Assembly: GCF_036169555.1 (NCBI RefSeq) | Contig: NZ_CP108032.1 | Span: 7,626,001 to 7,690,000 of the forward strand | Length of the DNA: 64,000 nucleotides | Reading direction: 5' to 3' | Origin: Streptomyces sp. NBC_00306 | GTDB taxonomy: Bacteria; Actinomycetota; Actinomycetes; Streptomycetales; Streptomycetaceae | Translations under genes and position numbers: made by a program | Notes under the pieces: generated by a model | Told to the model about the DNA's origin: nothing | Database searches by the model: none | What the model saw: the letters and a program-made list of their open reading frames with translations, nothing else | Part shown: piece by piece, positions 50,403 through 59,366 of the stretch | Position numbering within the stretch: the stretch's first letter is position 1 | Layout of the letters: every line of letters starts with the position of its first letter

Positions 50403-51299
50403 CTACCAGCCGCGCCGGCGGCCGGCCGAGTGGGGGGACCGGAGCCGGCCCACCAGGGCGCGGCGCAGCTCGCGGTCCTCGTCCGTCTCGACTGCCATGT
50501 CGAGCTGGACGATGTCCACCCCTGCCGACCGCAGCACGCCGATGCGTTCGGCCACGCTGTCCGGGGAGCCGACGAAGGCGGCGGCGAGGGACCGGCGGAT
50601 GTAGGCCACCACCTGCTCCGGCCCGCGTGCCGGGTCGGACCGGCCGCGTTCACGGTCCCGGTCCAGCTGGACCGCCTCCGTCCAGCGCGCCGAGTCCGGG
50701 CCGGAGGTGAGGCGCAGCGCGTCCTGCGTGATCCGCCGCGCTCGTGCGGCGGCCTCCTCGTCGCTGGGACCGAGCACGAGAGTGATGTGCCGCCAGATGC
50801 GCAGCGTCCGGCCGTGCTCAGCCGCGGCGGACCGGACCTCCGCGATGCGGCGTCGCGTGGCCGGCACCGGAAGCGGTGCGATGGCGTACGCCTCGGCGTG
50901 CCGGGCCGCGAGGTCGAGCCCTTCCGGCGAGGAGCCGCCGAACGACAGCAGTTCGCCGCGCGGTTGGGCACGCAGTCCTGACAGGGCGTCCCGGATCGAG
51001 GAGAACTCGCCCTCGTGGTCAAAGCCCTGTTGCTCCGTCAGAGAGCGCCGGAAGACCTCCAGATACTCTCCGGCCCGCCGGTAGCGGTCGGACTTACCCA
51101 ACGGGTCGCCGTCGCGCAGGACGTCCGCGTCGCTCGACCCGACGATCACGTGGGCCGCCGCGCGACCACCGGAGAGTCTGTCCAGCGTGGCGAGCGACCG
51201 GGCCGCCGCGGTCGGCGCCGTGGTTCCCGCCCGGTGGGCCACGGCGACACGCAGCCGACTGGTGGCCGCCAGCGCCCACGCGGCCACCAGCCAGGGGTC
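50403..51299 (-). pseudogene. 5'-truncated SsuD-type FMN-dependent monooxygenase
   Basis: From DPWLVAAWALAATSRLRVAVAHRAG onward the frame follows the alkanesulfonate monooxygenase family (RSLATLDRLSGGRAAAHVIVG, DRYRRAGEYLEVFRRSL, FGGSSPEGLDLAARHAEAYA). The first 50-60 residues of the family, with the first barrel strand and part of the FMN site, are missing: the open frame stops at 51360 and its upstream codons do not resemble the family. The best start is a GTG at 51287. It is joined to a binding-protein remnant, so a deletion probably removed its head. Confidence 0.7.
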
Positions 51300-51359
51300 G
51301 GGCCACGAGCTGGGGGAGAACGAGGAAGAGGGCCTGGACAGCGCCCTCGTGGTGCAGTC

Positions 51360-51545
51360 CTACTCGATCCAGTTCACGTCCCCCGAGCGCAGGGCGGCGG
51401 TGCGGGCCGCGGCGTCCGGGATCGACTTGATCACCAGCTTGTCGAGCCTGGGTGCTCCCCGCCAGTAGCGCTTGTTGCCGGCCAGTTCGATCTGCAGGCC
51501 CTCCATCTGCGAGACGAAGGTGAACGGGCCTGTGCCGACGGGCTT
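51360..51545 (-). pseudogene. Fragment of a family 5 (peptide-type) solute-binding protein
   Basis: A 61-codon frame between two stops reads VGTGPFTFVSQMEGLQ, NKRYWRGAPRLDKLV and IPDAAARTAALRSGDVNWIE. This is the middle of an SBP_bac_5 protein (about residues 180-240 of 500 in the family), where TGP-F, YWRG-P, and LRSGDVNWIEY are conserved. It ends in TAG exactly where the family would continue with Tyr-Pro. Signal peptide, both ends and transporter genes are gone. It is a relic, next to the truncated SsuD-type gene. Confidence 0.75.
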
Positions 51546-51552
51546 TCATCCA

Positions 51553-51567
51553 GTGACCGCAGGTCAC
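51553..51567. promoter_or_regulatory. Perfect inverted repeat next to gene remnants
   Basis: GTGACC-GCA-GGTCAC forms a 6-bp dyad with 3-bp spacer. It lies just outside the binding-protein relic, in the 51300-51689 stretch that holds no intact gene, and could be an orphan operator. Confidence 0.3.
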
Positions 51568-51689
51568 AGGCAGGAGGCCCGGGGGAACGAGAACGCGATG
51601 ACCGGCGGCGGTGCGTCGGGGCACTCGGCGGCGGCCGCGTGGGATGCGTCTCGGGGCGGGCGGTACCTGTCGCCGCAGCGGAAGTCCTC

Positions 51690-54600
51690 TCAGTGCGCGG
51701 CCGCCGGTGCCAGGTGCCCGCCCAGCCGGCGCCGGGAGGGCGTGAGCGCCGGGCGCAGGTCGGGGGAGAGGCCGAGGGAGGCGCGCAGGGCCGTCGCCTC
51801 GTGGCGGGCCCGCTCGCGGGGGCCGTCATCCTCGTGGATGTCGGCGAGGACGTCGAGCGTACGGGCGGTCCAGTACGGCGAATCGAGCCGCCGCCAGATC
51901 GCCAGCGACTGCCGGGCGCTCTCCATGGCCGCGGGCCGGCGCCCCGCATGCAGGTGCAGATCGGCCAGCGCCCGCAGGGTGATGGCCTCACCGAAGCGTT
52001 CGCCGAAACGGCGGTATGCGGCCAGGCATCCGTCCAGGATGCCCTCGGCGCGATCCGTGTCGCCATGGACGTCGGTGAGGTGGCCCAGCCACTGGAGGAC
52101 GTGCACCTCGCCGACATGGTTTCCCTGGCCGGTGGCGATCCGGTGGGCCGTCTCCAGCCGTTCCCGGGCGCCGGCGAGCCTGCCGACGGCGAGTTCGACG
52201 AGGCCGAGGCAGCGCTGTGCGGAGAACTCGCCCCGGCGATAGCCCGCGGTGCGCGAGAGCATGAGCGAGCGGCCGAAGGCGATACGGGCCGCGGAGGTCT
52301 CACCGCGTTCCAGATGGACGGTGCCGAGCGCGCACAGCGCGTAGGCCTCGGCGCGGGCGTTGCCCGTCTCCCGCGCGGCGGATATGCCCTGTTCCAGCCG
52401 GCAGGCCGCCTCCCTGTACCGGCCGCGCAACCGCAGCAGGACGCCGAGGCCCACAGCGGCTGCCGCCTCGCCCGGGTCCGGTCGGCCGCGCAGGGCATAG
52501 GCGTCCAAAGACCGCTGGAAGCTCGTGATGGCCTCGCTGTAGCGGTCCTGCGCGGTGTTGAGTTCACCGAGTCCTCGGTGCATGACGGCCTCGCCGAGGC
52601 GGTCGCCCACCGCGCGTGCGGCCGCAAGCGCCGTCTCGTGGGTGTCGCGCCAGTCGTCGAAGCGGGCTGCCGACTCGAAGGAGTCGGCGAGTGCGGCGGC
52701 GAGCCGCCACGCCGTACCCGGCTCGGCCTGGCGTACCAGCGCACAGACCGTGGCCCGTTCCGCGCTCAGCCAGGCGAGCGGCCCGGCCGGCAGCCGGTCG
52801 GCGGGGGGCGGGTGCCAGGTGGCAGGCAGTGCCGGCACAGGGCCCGCGAAGCCGGAGGCGAGGGCCCGGTCGGCTCGCTGCGCGAGGTGCAGATAGGCGG
52901 TGCAGACCCGGGCCAGCGCGGCCCGTTGCTCGTGCGGCGGCTCGTGCGCGGCCGCTTGCTCCTGCGCGCACAGCTGTACGAGGTTGTGCATACGGAAGCG
53001 GGGTTCGCCGGTGGTGTCGGGCCCGGCGACCTCCAGCAGCCGGTTGTCGACGAGGCGGTCCAGGGCGCGTTCCGCCTCCGCGGGCCCGCAGTCGAGGAGC
53101 GCGCCGACGACCCAGCCGGGAACGGTGGCGGCGGAGAGCAGGCCGAGCAGGCGGAAGGCGCGTTCCGCGCTCGGTTCGAGGGCCGCGTAGCTCAGCGAGA
53201 CGCTGGCCCGTACCGCCAGGTCTCCGGCGATCAGCTCGTCCAGGCGCCGCCGTTCGTCCGAGAGGGCATCCGCGATGCGGCCGGCGGAGAGATGGGAGCG
53301 GGTCGCCAGCCGCGCGCCGACGATACGCAGTGCGAGGGGCAGGTTCCCGCACTGGCGGACGATGCGCGCGGCGGCTTCGGGCGAGCGCCGGGTGCGGTCG
53401 TCGCCGACCGCGCGGGCCAGGAGGGTGTGCGCCTCGTCGTCGGGGAGCAGCCCGAGGTCGAGGCGGCGCGCGCCTTCCAGGCCCGCCAGTGCGCTGCGGC
53501 TGGTGGCGAGGACGGCACTGTCGTCGGTGCCGGGCAGCAGCGGGCGCACCTGCCGTTCGCTCTGCGCGTTGTCGAGGACGACGAGGACGCGGCGGTCGGC
53601 GAGTTCGGCCCGGTAGCGCCGGGACCGTTCTGCGAGCCCGTCGGGGATGGCGCCGCCGCTCACCCCGAGGGTGCGCAGCAGCGAGAAGAGGATGTCTCCG
53701 GGCTCGGCCGGATGCTGTGCGGAGGTGCGCAGATCGGCGTAGAGCTGGCCGTCGGGGAACGTGTCGCGCAGCTGATGCGCCGCGTGCACCGCGAACGCAC
53801 TCTTGCCGGCCCCGGCGACACCCGTGACGACGACAATGCGCGGCGCCCCCGCGGCCGGGCCGCCGAGCAGGCCGAGCGCCTGGTCGAGGTGCGCCTGCCT
53901 CCCGACGAAGTCCGGCACGGAGGGCGGCAGTTGACAGACCGGCTTGGCGGCCCGGGGTTCGGTGTCGTCGAGTACGGTCCTCAGCGCCTCCTGGAGCCCG
54001 GCTCCCGGGGCGACGCCCAGCTCCTCGTGGAGGAGGCGTCGTGCCGAGGCGAACGCGTGCAGGGCGTCCGATCGGCGTCCCGAGCGATGCAGGGCGATCA
54101 TCAACGTGGCCCACAGCGACTCGTGCAGGGGTTGTTCGGCGAGCAGGGCGCCCAGTTCGGCTGCCACCTCGCCGTGCATGCCCGCGGCGAGTTTGGCTTC
54201 GGCGAGAGCCTGCCGCGCGGTCAGCCGGCACTCCTCGAGCCGTGCGGACTCGGCCAGCACCGACGGGGTGGGCAGGACGTCCCCGAGGGCCCGCCCGCGC
54301 CACAGTCCCAGGGCTTCGGACAGAACGCGCACGGCTTCCTCCGGCTGCCCGTCGGCCAGAGCGGCGCGTCCGGCGGATGTGAGTGCGGCGAACCGCTCCG
54401 CGTCCGACTCCCCCGCGCGCAGGGAGAGTTCATAGCCTCCGGACCGGGTGAGCAGTCCGCCCTGCGCCGTGCCGAGAACCTTCCGGAGCCGGTGCACATA
54501 CACCTGGAGGGACTTCGCCGCCGAGCTAGGGACGTGATCGCCCCACAGCTCGTGGATCAGGGAGTCGGCGGAGACGAAGTGGTTCGCGTCGATGAGCAGA

Positions 54601-54692
54601 AGTCCCAGCACCGCCCGCTGCTTTGCCGCGTTCACGGATGTCCACTGCGTGCCGTCGAAGACTTCCAGCCGCCCGAGGATTCGGTAGCGCAT
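51690..54692 (-). CDS. AfsR-like SARP regulator with NB-ARC and TPR domains
   Basis: The 1000-residue protein has an OmpR-like DNA-binding domain (about 1-95: MRYRILGRLEVFDG, AKQRAVLGLLLIDANHFVSADSLIHELWGD, KSLQVYVHRLRKVLG), a bacterial transcriptional activation domain (about 97-245: LHESLWATLMIALHRSGRRSDALHAF), an NB-ARC ATPase (Walker A TGVAGAGKSAFA near 297, VLVVLDNAQ) and about 400 residues of TPR repeats. Size and order match AfsR, which responds to kinase signals and drives secondary metabolism. It is divergent from the secreted wall-enzyme genes. No biosynthetic cluster is in view. The start ATG 54692 has GGGCGGTGTG upstream. Confidence 0.9.
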   Translation of the reverse strand: MRYRILGRLEVFDGTQWTSVNAAKQRAVLGLLLIDANHFVSADSLIHELWGDHVPSSAAKSLQVYVHRLRKVLGTAQGGLLTRSGGYELSLRAGESDAERFAALTSAGRAALADGQPEEAVRVLSEALGLWRGRALGDVLPTPSVLAESARLEECRLTARQALAEAKLAAGMHGEVAAELGALLAEQPLHESLWATLMIALHRSGRRSDALHAFASARRLLHEELGVAPGAGLQEALRTVLDDTEPRAAKPVCQLPPSVPDFVGRQAHLDQALGLLGGPAAGAPRIVVVTGVAGAGKSAFAVHAAHQLRDTFPDGQLYADLRTSAQHPAEPGDILFSLLRTLGVSGGAIPDGLAERSRRYRAELADRRVLVVLDNAQSERQVRPLLPGTDDSAVLATSRSALAGLEGARRLDLGLLPDDEAHTLLARAVGDDRTRRSPEAAARIVRQCGNLPLALRIVGARLATRSHLSAGRIADALSDERRRLDELIAGDLAVRASVSLSYAALEPSAERAFRLLGLLSAATVPGWVVGALLDCGPAEAERALDRLVDNRLLEVAGPDTTGEPRFRMHNLVQLCAQEQAAAHEPPHEQRAALARVCTAYLHLAQRADRALASGFAGPVPALPATWHPPPADRLPAGPLAWLSAERATVCALVRQAEPGTAWRLAAALADSFESAARFDDWRDTHETALAAARAVGDRLGEAVMHRGLGELNTAQDRYSEAITSFQRSLDAYALRGRPDPGEAAAAVGLGVLLRLRGRYREAACRLEQGISAARETGNARAEAYALCALGTVHLERGETSAARIAFGRSLMLSRTAGYRRGEFSAQRCLGLVELAVGRLAGARERLETAHRIATGQGNHVGEVHVLQWLGHLTDVHGDTDRAEGILDGCLAAYRRFGERFGEAITLRALADLHLHAGRRPAAMESARQSLAIWRRLDSPYWTARTLDVLADIHEDDGPRERARHEATALRASLGLSPDLRPALTPSRRRLGGHLAPAAAH

Positions 54693-54855
54693 CACACCGC
54701 CCAGGTCGCGCTCGGATCGTGCGGCCGTGGCCCGGGACTGCCGGCCAGTGGCCGATGTGAGCATGCCAAGCCGCGCTACCGTCGCGCAACCACCGTGCTA
54801 CTACCGCCCGGTAGACACAGGTCTCCACTTCCGGGAACCGGACAGGAGACCGCTG

Positions 54856-56598
54856 ATGGAACCGCGTTCAGTCAGGTGCCGACGTCTGTGGTCGGTGGCA
54901 GCGACGCTCCTGGCCCTGGTGGGCGGGGTGGCCGTGGCGCCCGCCGGAGCCGATCCGGTGAACAGCGGTACGCGTACGGTCGGTTACCACGGCTACGAGA
55001 TAGAGATACCGGCGAGCTGGCAGGTCGTCGACCTCACCGAGCAGCCCGACGCGTGCATCCGCTTCGACCGCCCCACGGTCTACCTCGGCCGCCCCGGCGC
55101 GCGCAGCAGCTGCCCGGCGCACCTCGTGGGTCGAACCGCGGGCCTGCTCGTCGAACCGCTCGACGCCTCCTCCGCGCAGCGGATCACCGGTGCGACGGCG
55201 CGTGCGGTCAGCGGTACGGCCGTGGCTCCGACGGCCGTGTCCCGCAATGCCGAGATCAAGGTCGCCGTCGAGGACGCCGGAGTGCTCGTCACCGCGGCCC
55301 ACACACCCGAGACCGAACCGGCCGTACGCCGCGTCCTCGACTCCGCGACGCTGGCCGCCGGAGCCGAGCGAACCCGGGTGCCGAACCGCGCCGATGCCAC
55401 ACCCCTGGCCGCCGCCGGACCCCAGCCCGGCACCTTCGCAGGCAAGGGCTTCGACGCGTGTGCCGCGCCCTCCGCCGCCACCATGAACGCCTGGTACGCC
55501 GCCTCTCCCTACCGCGCCGTCGGCGTCTACATCAGCGGAGCGACCCGGGCCTGCGGGCAGCCGAACCTCACGGCGAACTGGGTGACGGACCAGACCGCCA
55601 GGGGATGGCGGCTGATGCCCATCGACGTCGGCAAACAGGCCCCGTGCTCCGCCTTCTCCAACAAGATGTCCACCACGCCGGCCACTGCCCGGTCCCAGGG
55701 ATCCGCAGCGGCCGACGCCTCCGTGGCCGCCGCGCAGTCGCTCGGCATTCCCGCGGGCAGCGCCCTCTACAGCGACATCGAGGGCTATCCGTCCACCGCC
55801 TCGTGCAAGGCGTCCGTGCTGTCCTACCTGTCCGGCTGGACGGATGCGCTGCATGCCCGGGGTTACTTCTCCGGCCTCTACTCCAGTGCCTCGTCGGGCA
55901 TCCGGGACGCAGCCACCGAGTACGACAACAGCGCCTACAGCCGCGTCGACCACATCTGGTACGCCTGGTGGAACAACGCCGCCGACACCAACACCGGCAC
56001 GTACGTCCCCGCCGGTCACTGGGCCGACCATCAGCGCATCCACCAGTACGCGGGTGACGTCTCCGAGACCTGGGGCGGAGTCACCGTCAGCATCGACCGC
56101 AACTATCTCGACGTCCGTACGGCGTCGACGCCACCCACAGGGTGTACGACCACGAACCTCAACTTCACCGCGTATCCGACCCTGACGTCCGGGTCCACGG
56201 GCAGCCGGGTCAGCGCCGCCCAGTGTCTGCTCAGGAGCGCCGGACACGATCCGGGCGCGGGCACACCCACCGGCACCTACGACGCGGGTACATCCACCGC
56301 CGTCCGCTCCTTCCAGACCGCTCGCGGGCTCCCCGGCGACGGCATCACCGGGCCGAAGACCTGGACGGCCCTGCTCTCCCGGGGCTCCACCCCGCTCATC
56401 CGCACCGGATCGACCGGAGAAGCCGTGACGCGGATCCAGCGCGCCCTCACCGCCGCGCTCGGCCGCACGGTCGGCATCGACGGCGCCTTCGGCGCCGGTA
56501 CGGAAGCGGCCGTGCGCGACTACCAGTCCTCCCGTGGTCTCACCTCGGACGGTATCGCCGGCCCGGCCACCTGGTCGGCGCTCCAGTCAGGGAAATAG
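54856..56598 (+). CDS. Secreted DUF1906 glycoside-hydrolase-like protein with two peptidoglycan-binding domains
   Basis: The 580-residue protein has a signal peptide (1-33, ending AGA), an uncharacterised N-terminal beta region (to about 195), a DUF1906/Rv2525c-type domain with the GH25-like barrel (about 197-435: GKGFDACAAPSAATMNAWY, AVGVYISG, LYSDIEGY) and two PG_binding_1 domains (about 440-505 and 510-580). The Asp/Glu in GFDAC and DIEGY occupy the catalytic positions of lysozyme-like barrels. It probably binds and may cut peptidoglycan. AGGAGA precedes the ATG. It leads a run of five secreted-protein genes. Confidence 0.85.
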   Translation: MEPRSVRCRRLWSVAATLLALVGGVAVAPAGADPVNSGTRTVGYHGYEIEIPASWQVVDLTEQPDACIRFDRPTVYLGRPGARSSCPAHLVGRTAGLLVEPLDASSAQRITGATARAVSGTAVAPTAVSRNAEIKVAVEDAGVLVTAAHTPETEPAVRRVLDSATLAAGAERTRVPNRADATPLAAAGPQPGTFAGKGFDACAAPSAATMNAWYAASPYRAVGVYISGATRACGQPNLTANWVTDQTARGWRLMPIDVGKQAPCSAFSNKMSTTPATARSQGSAAADASVAAAQSLGIPAGSALYSDIEGYPSTASCKASVLSYLSGWTDALHARGYFSGLYSSASSGIRDAATEYDNSAYSRVDHIWYAWWNNAADTNTGTYVPAGHWADHQRIHQYAGDVSETWGGVTVSIDRNYLDVRTASTPPTGCTTTNLNFTAYPTLTSGSTGSRVSAAQCLLRSAGHDPGAGTPTGTYDAGTSTAVRSFQTARGLPGDGITGPKTWTALLSRGSTPLIRTGSTGEAVTRIQRALTAALGRTVGIDGAFGAGTEAAVRDYQSSRGLTSDGIAGPATWSALQSGK

Positions 56599-56607
56599 GG
56601 ACCCGCC

Positions 56608-57633
56608 ATGCAGTCCACACTCACGGCTCGCGCCATGAAGCACAGTCCCCGTGATCGCGATCGACTCCCTCGGCGGGCTTGGCTGTTCATCGCCGCCGCG
56701 GTCCTCCTTCTGACCGGTGTCGGCACGCCCGCCCACGCCTTCCCCCAGGCCTTCACACCGGCACAGAGCATCGGCAACCGAGGAGCGGACGTGGTTGCCC
56801 TTCAGCACCTGCTGACCGCACGCGGCCAAAGCCAGACCGCCGACGGAATCTTCGGCTCAGGGACCGCCGGATCCGTCCGGGCCTTCCAGAGCGCCGAGGG
56901 TCTGGGAGTGGACGGGATCGTCGGGCCCGCCACCTGGGCCAGGCTGTTCGTCACCGTCCGGGGCGGCGACACCGGATCCGCGGTCAAGGGCGTGCAGTCC
57001 CTGCTCAACGCCAAACGCAGCGCCGGGCTGACCGTCGACGGGAGCTTCACCGCCGCGACCACCGCCGCCGTCAAGACGTTCCAGACCCACGCAGGACTCA
57101 CTGCCGACGGCATCGTCGGGCCGGACACCTGGAAGAACCTTCTGTGGCACTACGAGTACGCCGCCTTCGGCTCCGGCAGCGGGCTCTGCGACGTCGACCC
57201 GGACGGCAACACCACCGCCAATTGGGCCACGGCCGCCGCCGTCGCCCAGCTCGAAGCCGCGGCAGCCTCCTTCGCCGCCACCGGCAACGGCAGGATCCCC
57301 GTGGGTGACGCCGGCTTCGAACACGGCGGAGCCATCAACGGACACGCCAGCCACCGCGTCGGCCTCGACATCGACCTCTGGCCGGTGCGGACCGACTCGG
57401 CCCAGTGCACCGGCCCCCGCATCACCTGGCAGTCCGCCACGTACGACCGGGCCGCCACCCGCGGCCTCGTCCAGGCTCTCCGCGCCGCTGCCCCCGGCCA
57501 CGTCGCACTCGTCTTCTTCAACGACCCACAGCTCATCTCCGAGGGACTGACCACGCAGTACGCCGGACACGACAACCATCTGCACATCCGGTACTGCGAA
57601 AAGGTCCACCCCAACAGCCTCTACGTCTGCTGA
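56608..57633 (+). CDS. Secreted MepA-like (M74) murein endopeptidase with two peptidoglycan-binding domains
   Basis: The 341-residue protein has a signal peptide (to about residue 44, PAHA), two PG_binding_1 repeats (about 50-112 and 115-180: TADGIFGSGTAGSVRAFQ, TVDGSFTAATTAAVKTFQ) and a C-terminal penicillin-insensitive endopeptidase domain. HASHRVGLDIDLWP supplies the zinc-ligand His and Asp and HDNHLHIRYC the second His, as in MepA (LAS superfamily). It would cut D-Ala-mDAP-type crosslinks or their equivalent. It begins 10 bp after the previous stop, with AGGGA 8 nt before the ATG. Confidence 0.85.
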   Translation: MQSTLTARAMKHSPRDRDRLPRRAWLFIAAAVLLLTGVGTPAHAFPQAFTPAQSIGNRGADVVALQHLLTARGQSQTADGIFGSGTAGSVRAFQSAEGLGVDGIVGPATWARLFVTVRGGDTGSAVKGVQSLLNAKRSAGLTVDGSFTAATTAAVKTFQTHAGLTADGIVGPDTWKNLLWHYEYAAFGSGSGLCDVDPDGNTTANWATAAAVAQLEAAAASFAATGNGRIPVGDAGFEHGGAINGHASHRVGLDIDLWPVRTDSAQCTGPRITWQSATYDRAATRGLVQALRAAAPGHVALVFFNDPQLISEGLTTQYAGHDNHLHIRYCEKVHPNSLYVC

Positions 57634-57672
57634 TCCCCGTCCCCCCGCACGCACTTCGGACCTGGAGGTCCC

Positions 57673-58410
57673 ATGACCCAGCGCATCGTCAGATCCGTCC
57701 TCGCTCTGGTCCTGCTCGCGGCCGGTCTGCTCGCCGGCTCGCTCGCCACCGCGGGATCGGCTCACGCGGACGGCTGCTACACCTGGAACCGCACCCTCTC
57801 GCAGGGCGCCTCCGGAGCCGACGTGACCGAGCTGCAGATACGTGTCGCCGGATATCCCGGTTACGGAGGTGTACTCGGCATCGACGGCGACTTCGGGCCC
57901 GCCACCAAGGCGGCCGTGACCCGCTTCCAGCAGGCCTACGGTCTGCCCGCCGACGGGATCGCCGGCCCCGCCACCTTCGAGCGGATCTACGCCCTTCAGG
58001 ACAACGACTGCACGCCCGTGCACTTCTCCTACGCCGAACTGAACACCTGCAACACCACCTGGGCCGGTGGCGCGGTCTCCGCCGGCACCGCCAAGTCCAA
58101 CGCCCTGCGCACGATGTGGAAGCTGGAGGCCATGCGGCACGCACTGGGTGACCAGCCCCTCCGGGTCACCAGCGGATTCCGCTCCACCGCCTGCAACAAC
58201 GCCGTCGGGGGCGCGGCCGGCAGCCGGCATCTCTACGGTGACGCGGCGGACCTCGGCGCAGGCCCGCACACGCTGTGCAGGCTCGCCCAGCAGGCCAGGA
58301 GCCATGGATTCAACGGCATCCTCGGCCCGGGCTACCCCGCCCACAACGACCACGCGCACGTCGACCACCGCCCCTCCCGCTTCTGGTCCGCGTCCTCCTG
58401 CGGCGTCTGA
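57673..58410 (+). CDS. Secreted zinc D-Ala-D-Ala carboxypeptidase (M15, S. albus G type)
   Basis: The 245-residue protein closely follows the Streptomyces albus G DD-peptidase: signal peptide (1-32, ending AHA), a Cys-linked PG_binding domain (DGCYTW, LQIRVAGYPGYGG, AAVTRFQQAYGLPADGIAGPATF) and a catalytic domain with SRHLYGDAADLG (zinc His and Asp) and HNDHAHVDH (second His), ending SSCGV. That enzyme is a lytic exoenzyme that trims stem peptides and crosslinks in other bacteria. It starts 40 bp after the M74 gene, with GGAGG before the ATG. The six Cys are conserved in the family. Confidence 0.9.
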   Translation: MTQRIVRSVLALVLLAAGLLAGSLATAGSAHADGCYTWNRTLSQGASGADVTELQIRVAGYPGYGGVLGIDGDFGPATKAAVTRFQQAYGLPADGIAGPATFERIYALQDNDCTPVHFSYAELNTCNTTWAGGAVSAGTAKSNALRTMWKLEAMRHALGDQPLRVTSGFRSTACNNAVGGAAGSRHLYGDAADLGAGPHTLCRLAQQARSHGFNGILGPGYPAHNDHAHVDHRPSRFWSASSCGV

Positions 58411-58473
58411 CCGGCAGCGACCGAAGAGCCCGTCTCCTCGAAGCACCCCACCATCTGCACAGGGAGCACGTGC

Positions 58474-58791
58474 ATGAAGACCATCGGACAGGCCGCCGTG
58501 GCCTGCGCTCTCGTAGCGGGATCACTCGTCGCCACCTCGTCGACGGCGCACGCGGATCCCACGACGCCGGACCATGCCGTCATCGTCTGCGACAGCGCGA
58601 GCTTCTACGACAACTACGACAGCGCGCACGGCCCGACCGGCCTGAAGCGCACCCTGCTGCGCGGCAACAAGGTCGGGCACACCCGCGGAGCGCACCCGGT
58701 CTACAACGGCTGGGCGGCCACCTTCGACTTCGGCCCCAACGACTGGGGCTATGTCCGTCAGGAATGCCTCGGGGGCTTCGGCTCCTGGTAG
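58474..58791 (+). CDS. Small secreted SH3-like protein, copy 1
   Basis: The 105-residue protein has a signal peptide (MKTIGQAAVACALVAGSLVA, cleavage after AHA near residue 27) and a compact domain with paired Cys (VIVCDSASFYDNYD and RQECLGG). GPNDWGYVRQECL resembles the closing strands of bacterial SH3 domains that bind peptidoglycan. GGGAGC precedes the ATG. It lies in line with the M15 gene, 63 bp downstream, and with a similar protein just after. It may be a wall-targeting or inhibitory partner of these enzymes. Confidence 0.7.
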   Translation: MKTIGQAAVACALVAGSLVATSSTAHADPTTPDHAVIVCDSASFYDNYDSAHGPTGLKRTLLRGNKVGHTRGAHPVYNGWAATFDFGPNDWGYVRQECLGGFGSW

Positions 58792-58837
58792 TCCCCCGGC
58801 GTCCGAGCAGCCCCCGGCACCCTCGAAGGAGTCACTG

Positions 58838-59122
58838 ATGAAACGCACCCCCCTGCGCGCGGCCGCCGTCCTCGGCCTCGCGCTCGCCGCCGCCCTGACC
58901 GTCACGCCCGCCGAGGCCGCGAACGGGACCGTCGGCGAGCGCGAGACTGTATGCGCCACCGACCTCTTCGTCCGGGTGACCGCACCGCACGGAGCGTGGA
59001 TGGGCACGCTCTACCGCGGCCAGACCTTCCTCGTCGAGAAAGTGAACGGGGACTGGGTCTACGGCTTCGCCTACGGGGACATCAACCGGCGGGGCTGGGT
59101 CCAGAACGGATGGTTCTGCTGA
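58838..59122 (+). CDS. Small secreted SH3-like protein, copy 2
   Basis: The 94-residue protein has a signal peptide (MKRTPLRAAAVLGLALAAAL, cleavage after AEA near 27) and an SH3_3-like domain: TVCATDLFVRVTAPHGAWMGTLYRGQTFLVEKVNGDWVYGFAYGDINRRGWVQNGWFC, that is the usual MxVRxxPxxxxxxxGxLxxGxxxxV pattern with two Cys probably bonded. AAGGAG is 8 nt before the ATG. It ends the five-gene run, followed by a strong hairpin. Confidence 0.75.
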   Translation: MKRTPLRAAAVLGLALAAALTVTPAEAANGTVGERETVCATDLFVRVTAPHGAWMGTLYRGQTFLVEKVNGDWVYGFAYGDINRRGWVQNGWFC

Positions 59123-59189
59123 AAAATATCCGCGAAGGTCACCGGCCGGCCGGCAGCTGATTCCGGTCACCGACGGTGATGGTCCACAG

Positions 59190-59218
59190 GGAGCGGCCCC
59201 GGTCTCCGGGGCCGCTCC
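59190..59218 (+). terminator. Terminator of the cell-wall gene cluster
   Basis: GGAGCGGCCCCGG (59190-59202) pairs exactly with 59206-59218 over a 3-nt loop, 67 bp after the last stop. Confidence 0.8.
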
Positions 59219-59366
59219 ACCCACGTTTCCGGGGGCTCGCAGTCGGCCGGCAGTGCCGAAGCTGCCCTTTGAGGGGGACGATGGAGGTGGTAAAGACGCG
59301 CAAACCGGGCCACGGCCCGGACCGGCGCCCTGCCGGTGGCGGTGTATGCGGAGAGGAGGGCCTGGA

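Noticed and set aside
51015..56057. A 1680-codon open frame on the plus strand
   Set aside because: It runs antisense through the SARP regulator and out of frame through the DUF1906 gene. It is an effect of high GC at third positions; its product is Gly/Arg-rich with no domain.
51690..59122. A biosynthetic gene cluster suggested by the SARP regulator
   Set aside because: No polyketide, peptide, terpene or tailoring enzyme gene is near; neighbours are wall enzymes and a PP2C phosphatase.
54856..59122. A prophage lysis or tail module
   Set aside because: All five proteins have their own Sec signals and secreted-enzyme layouts; there is no holin, tail or integrase gene.
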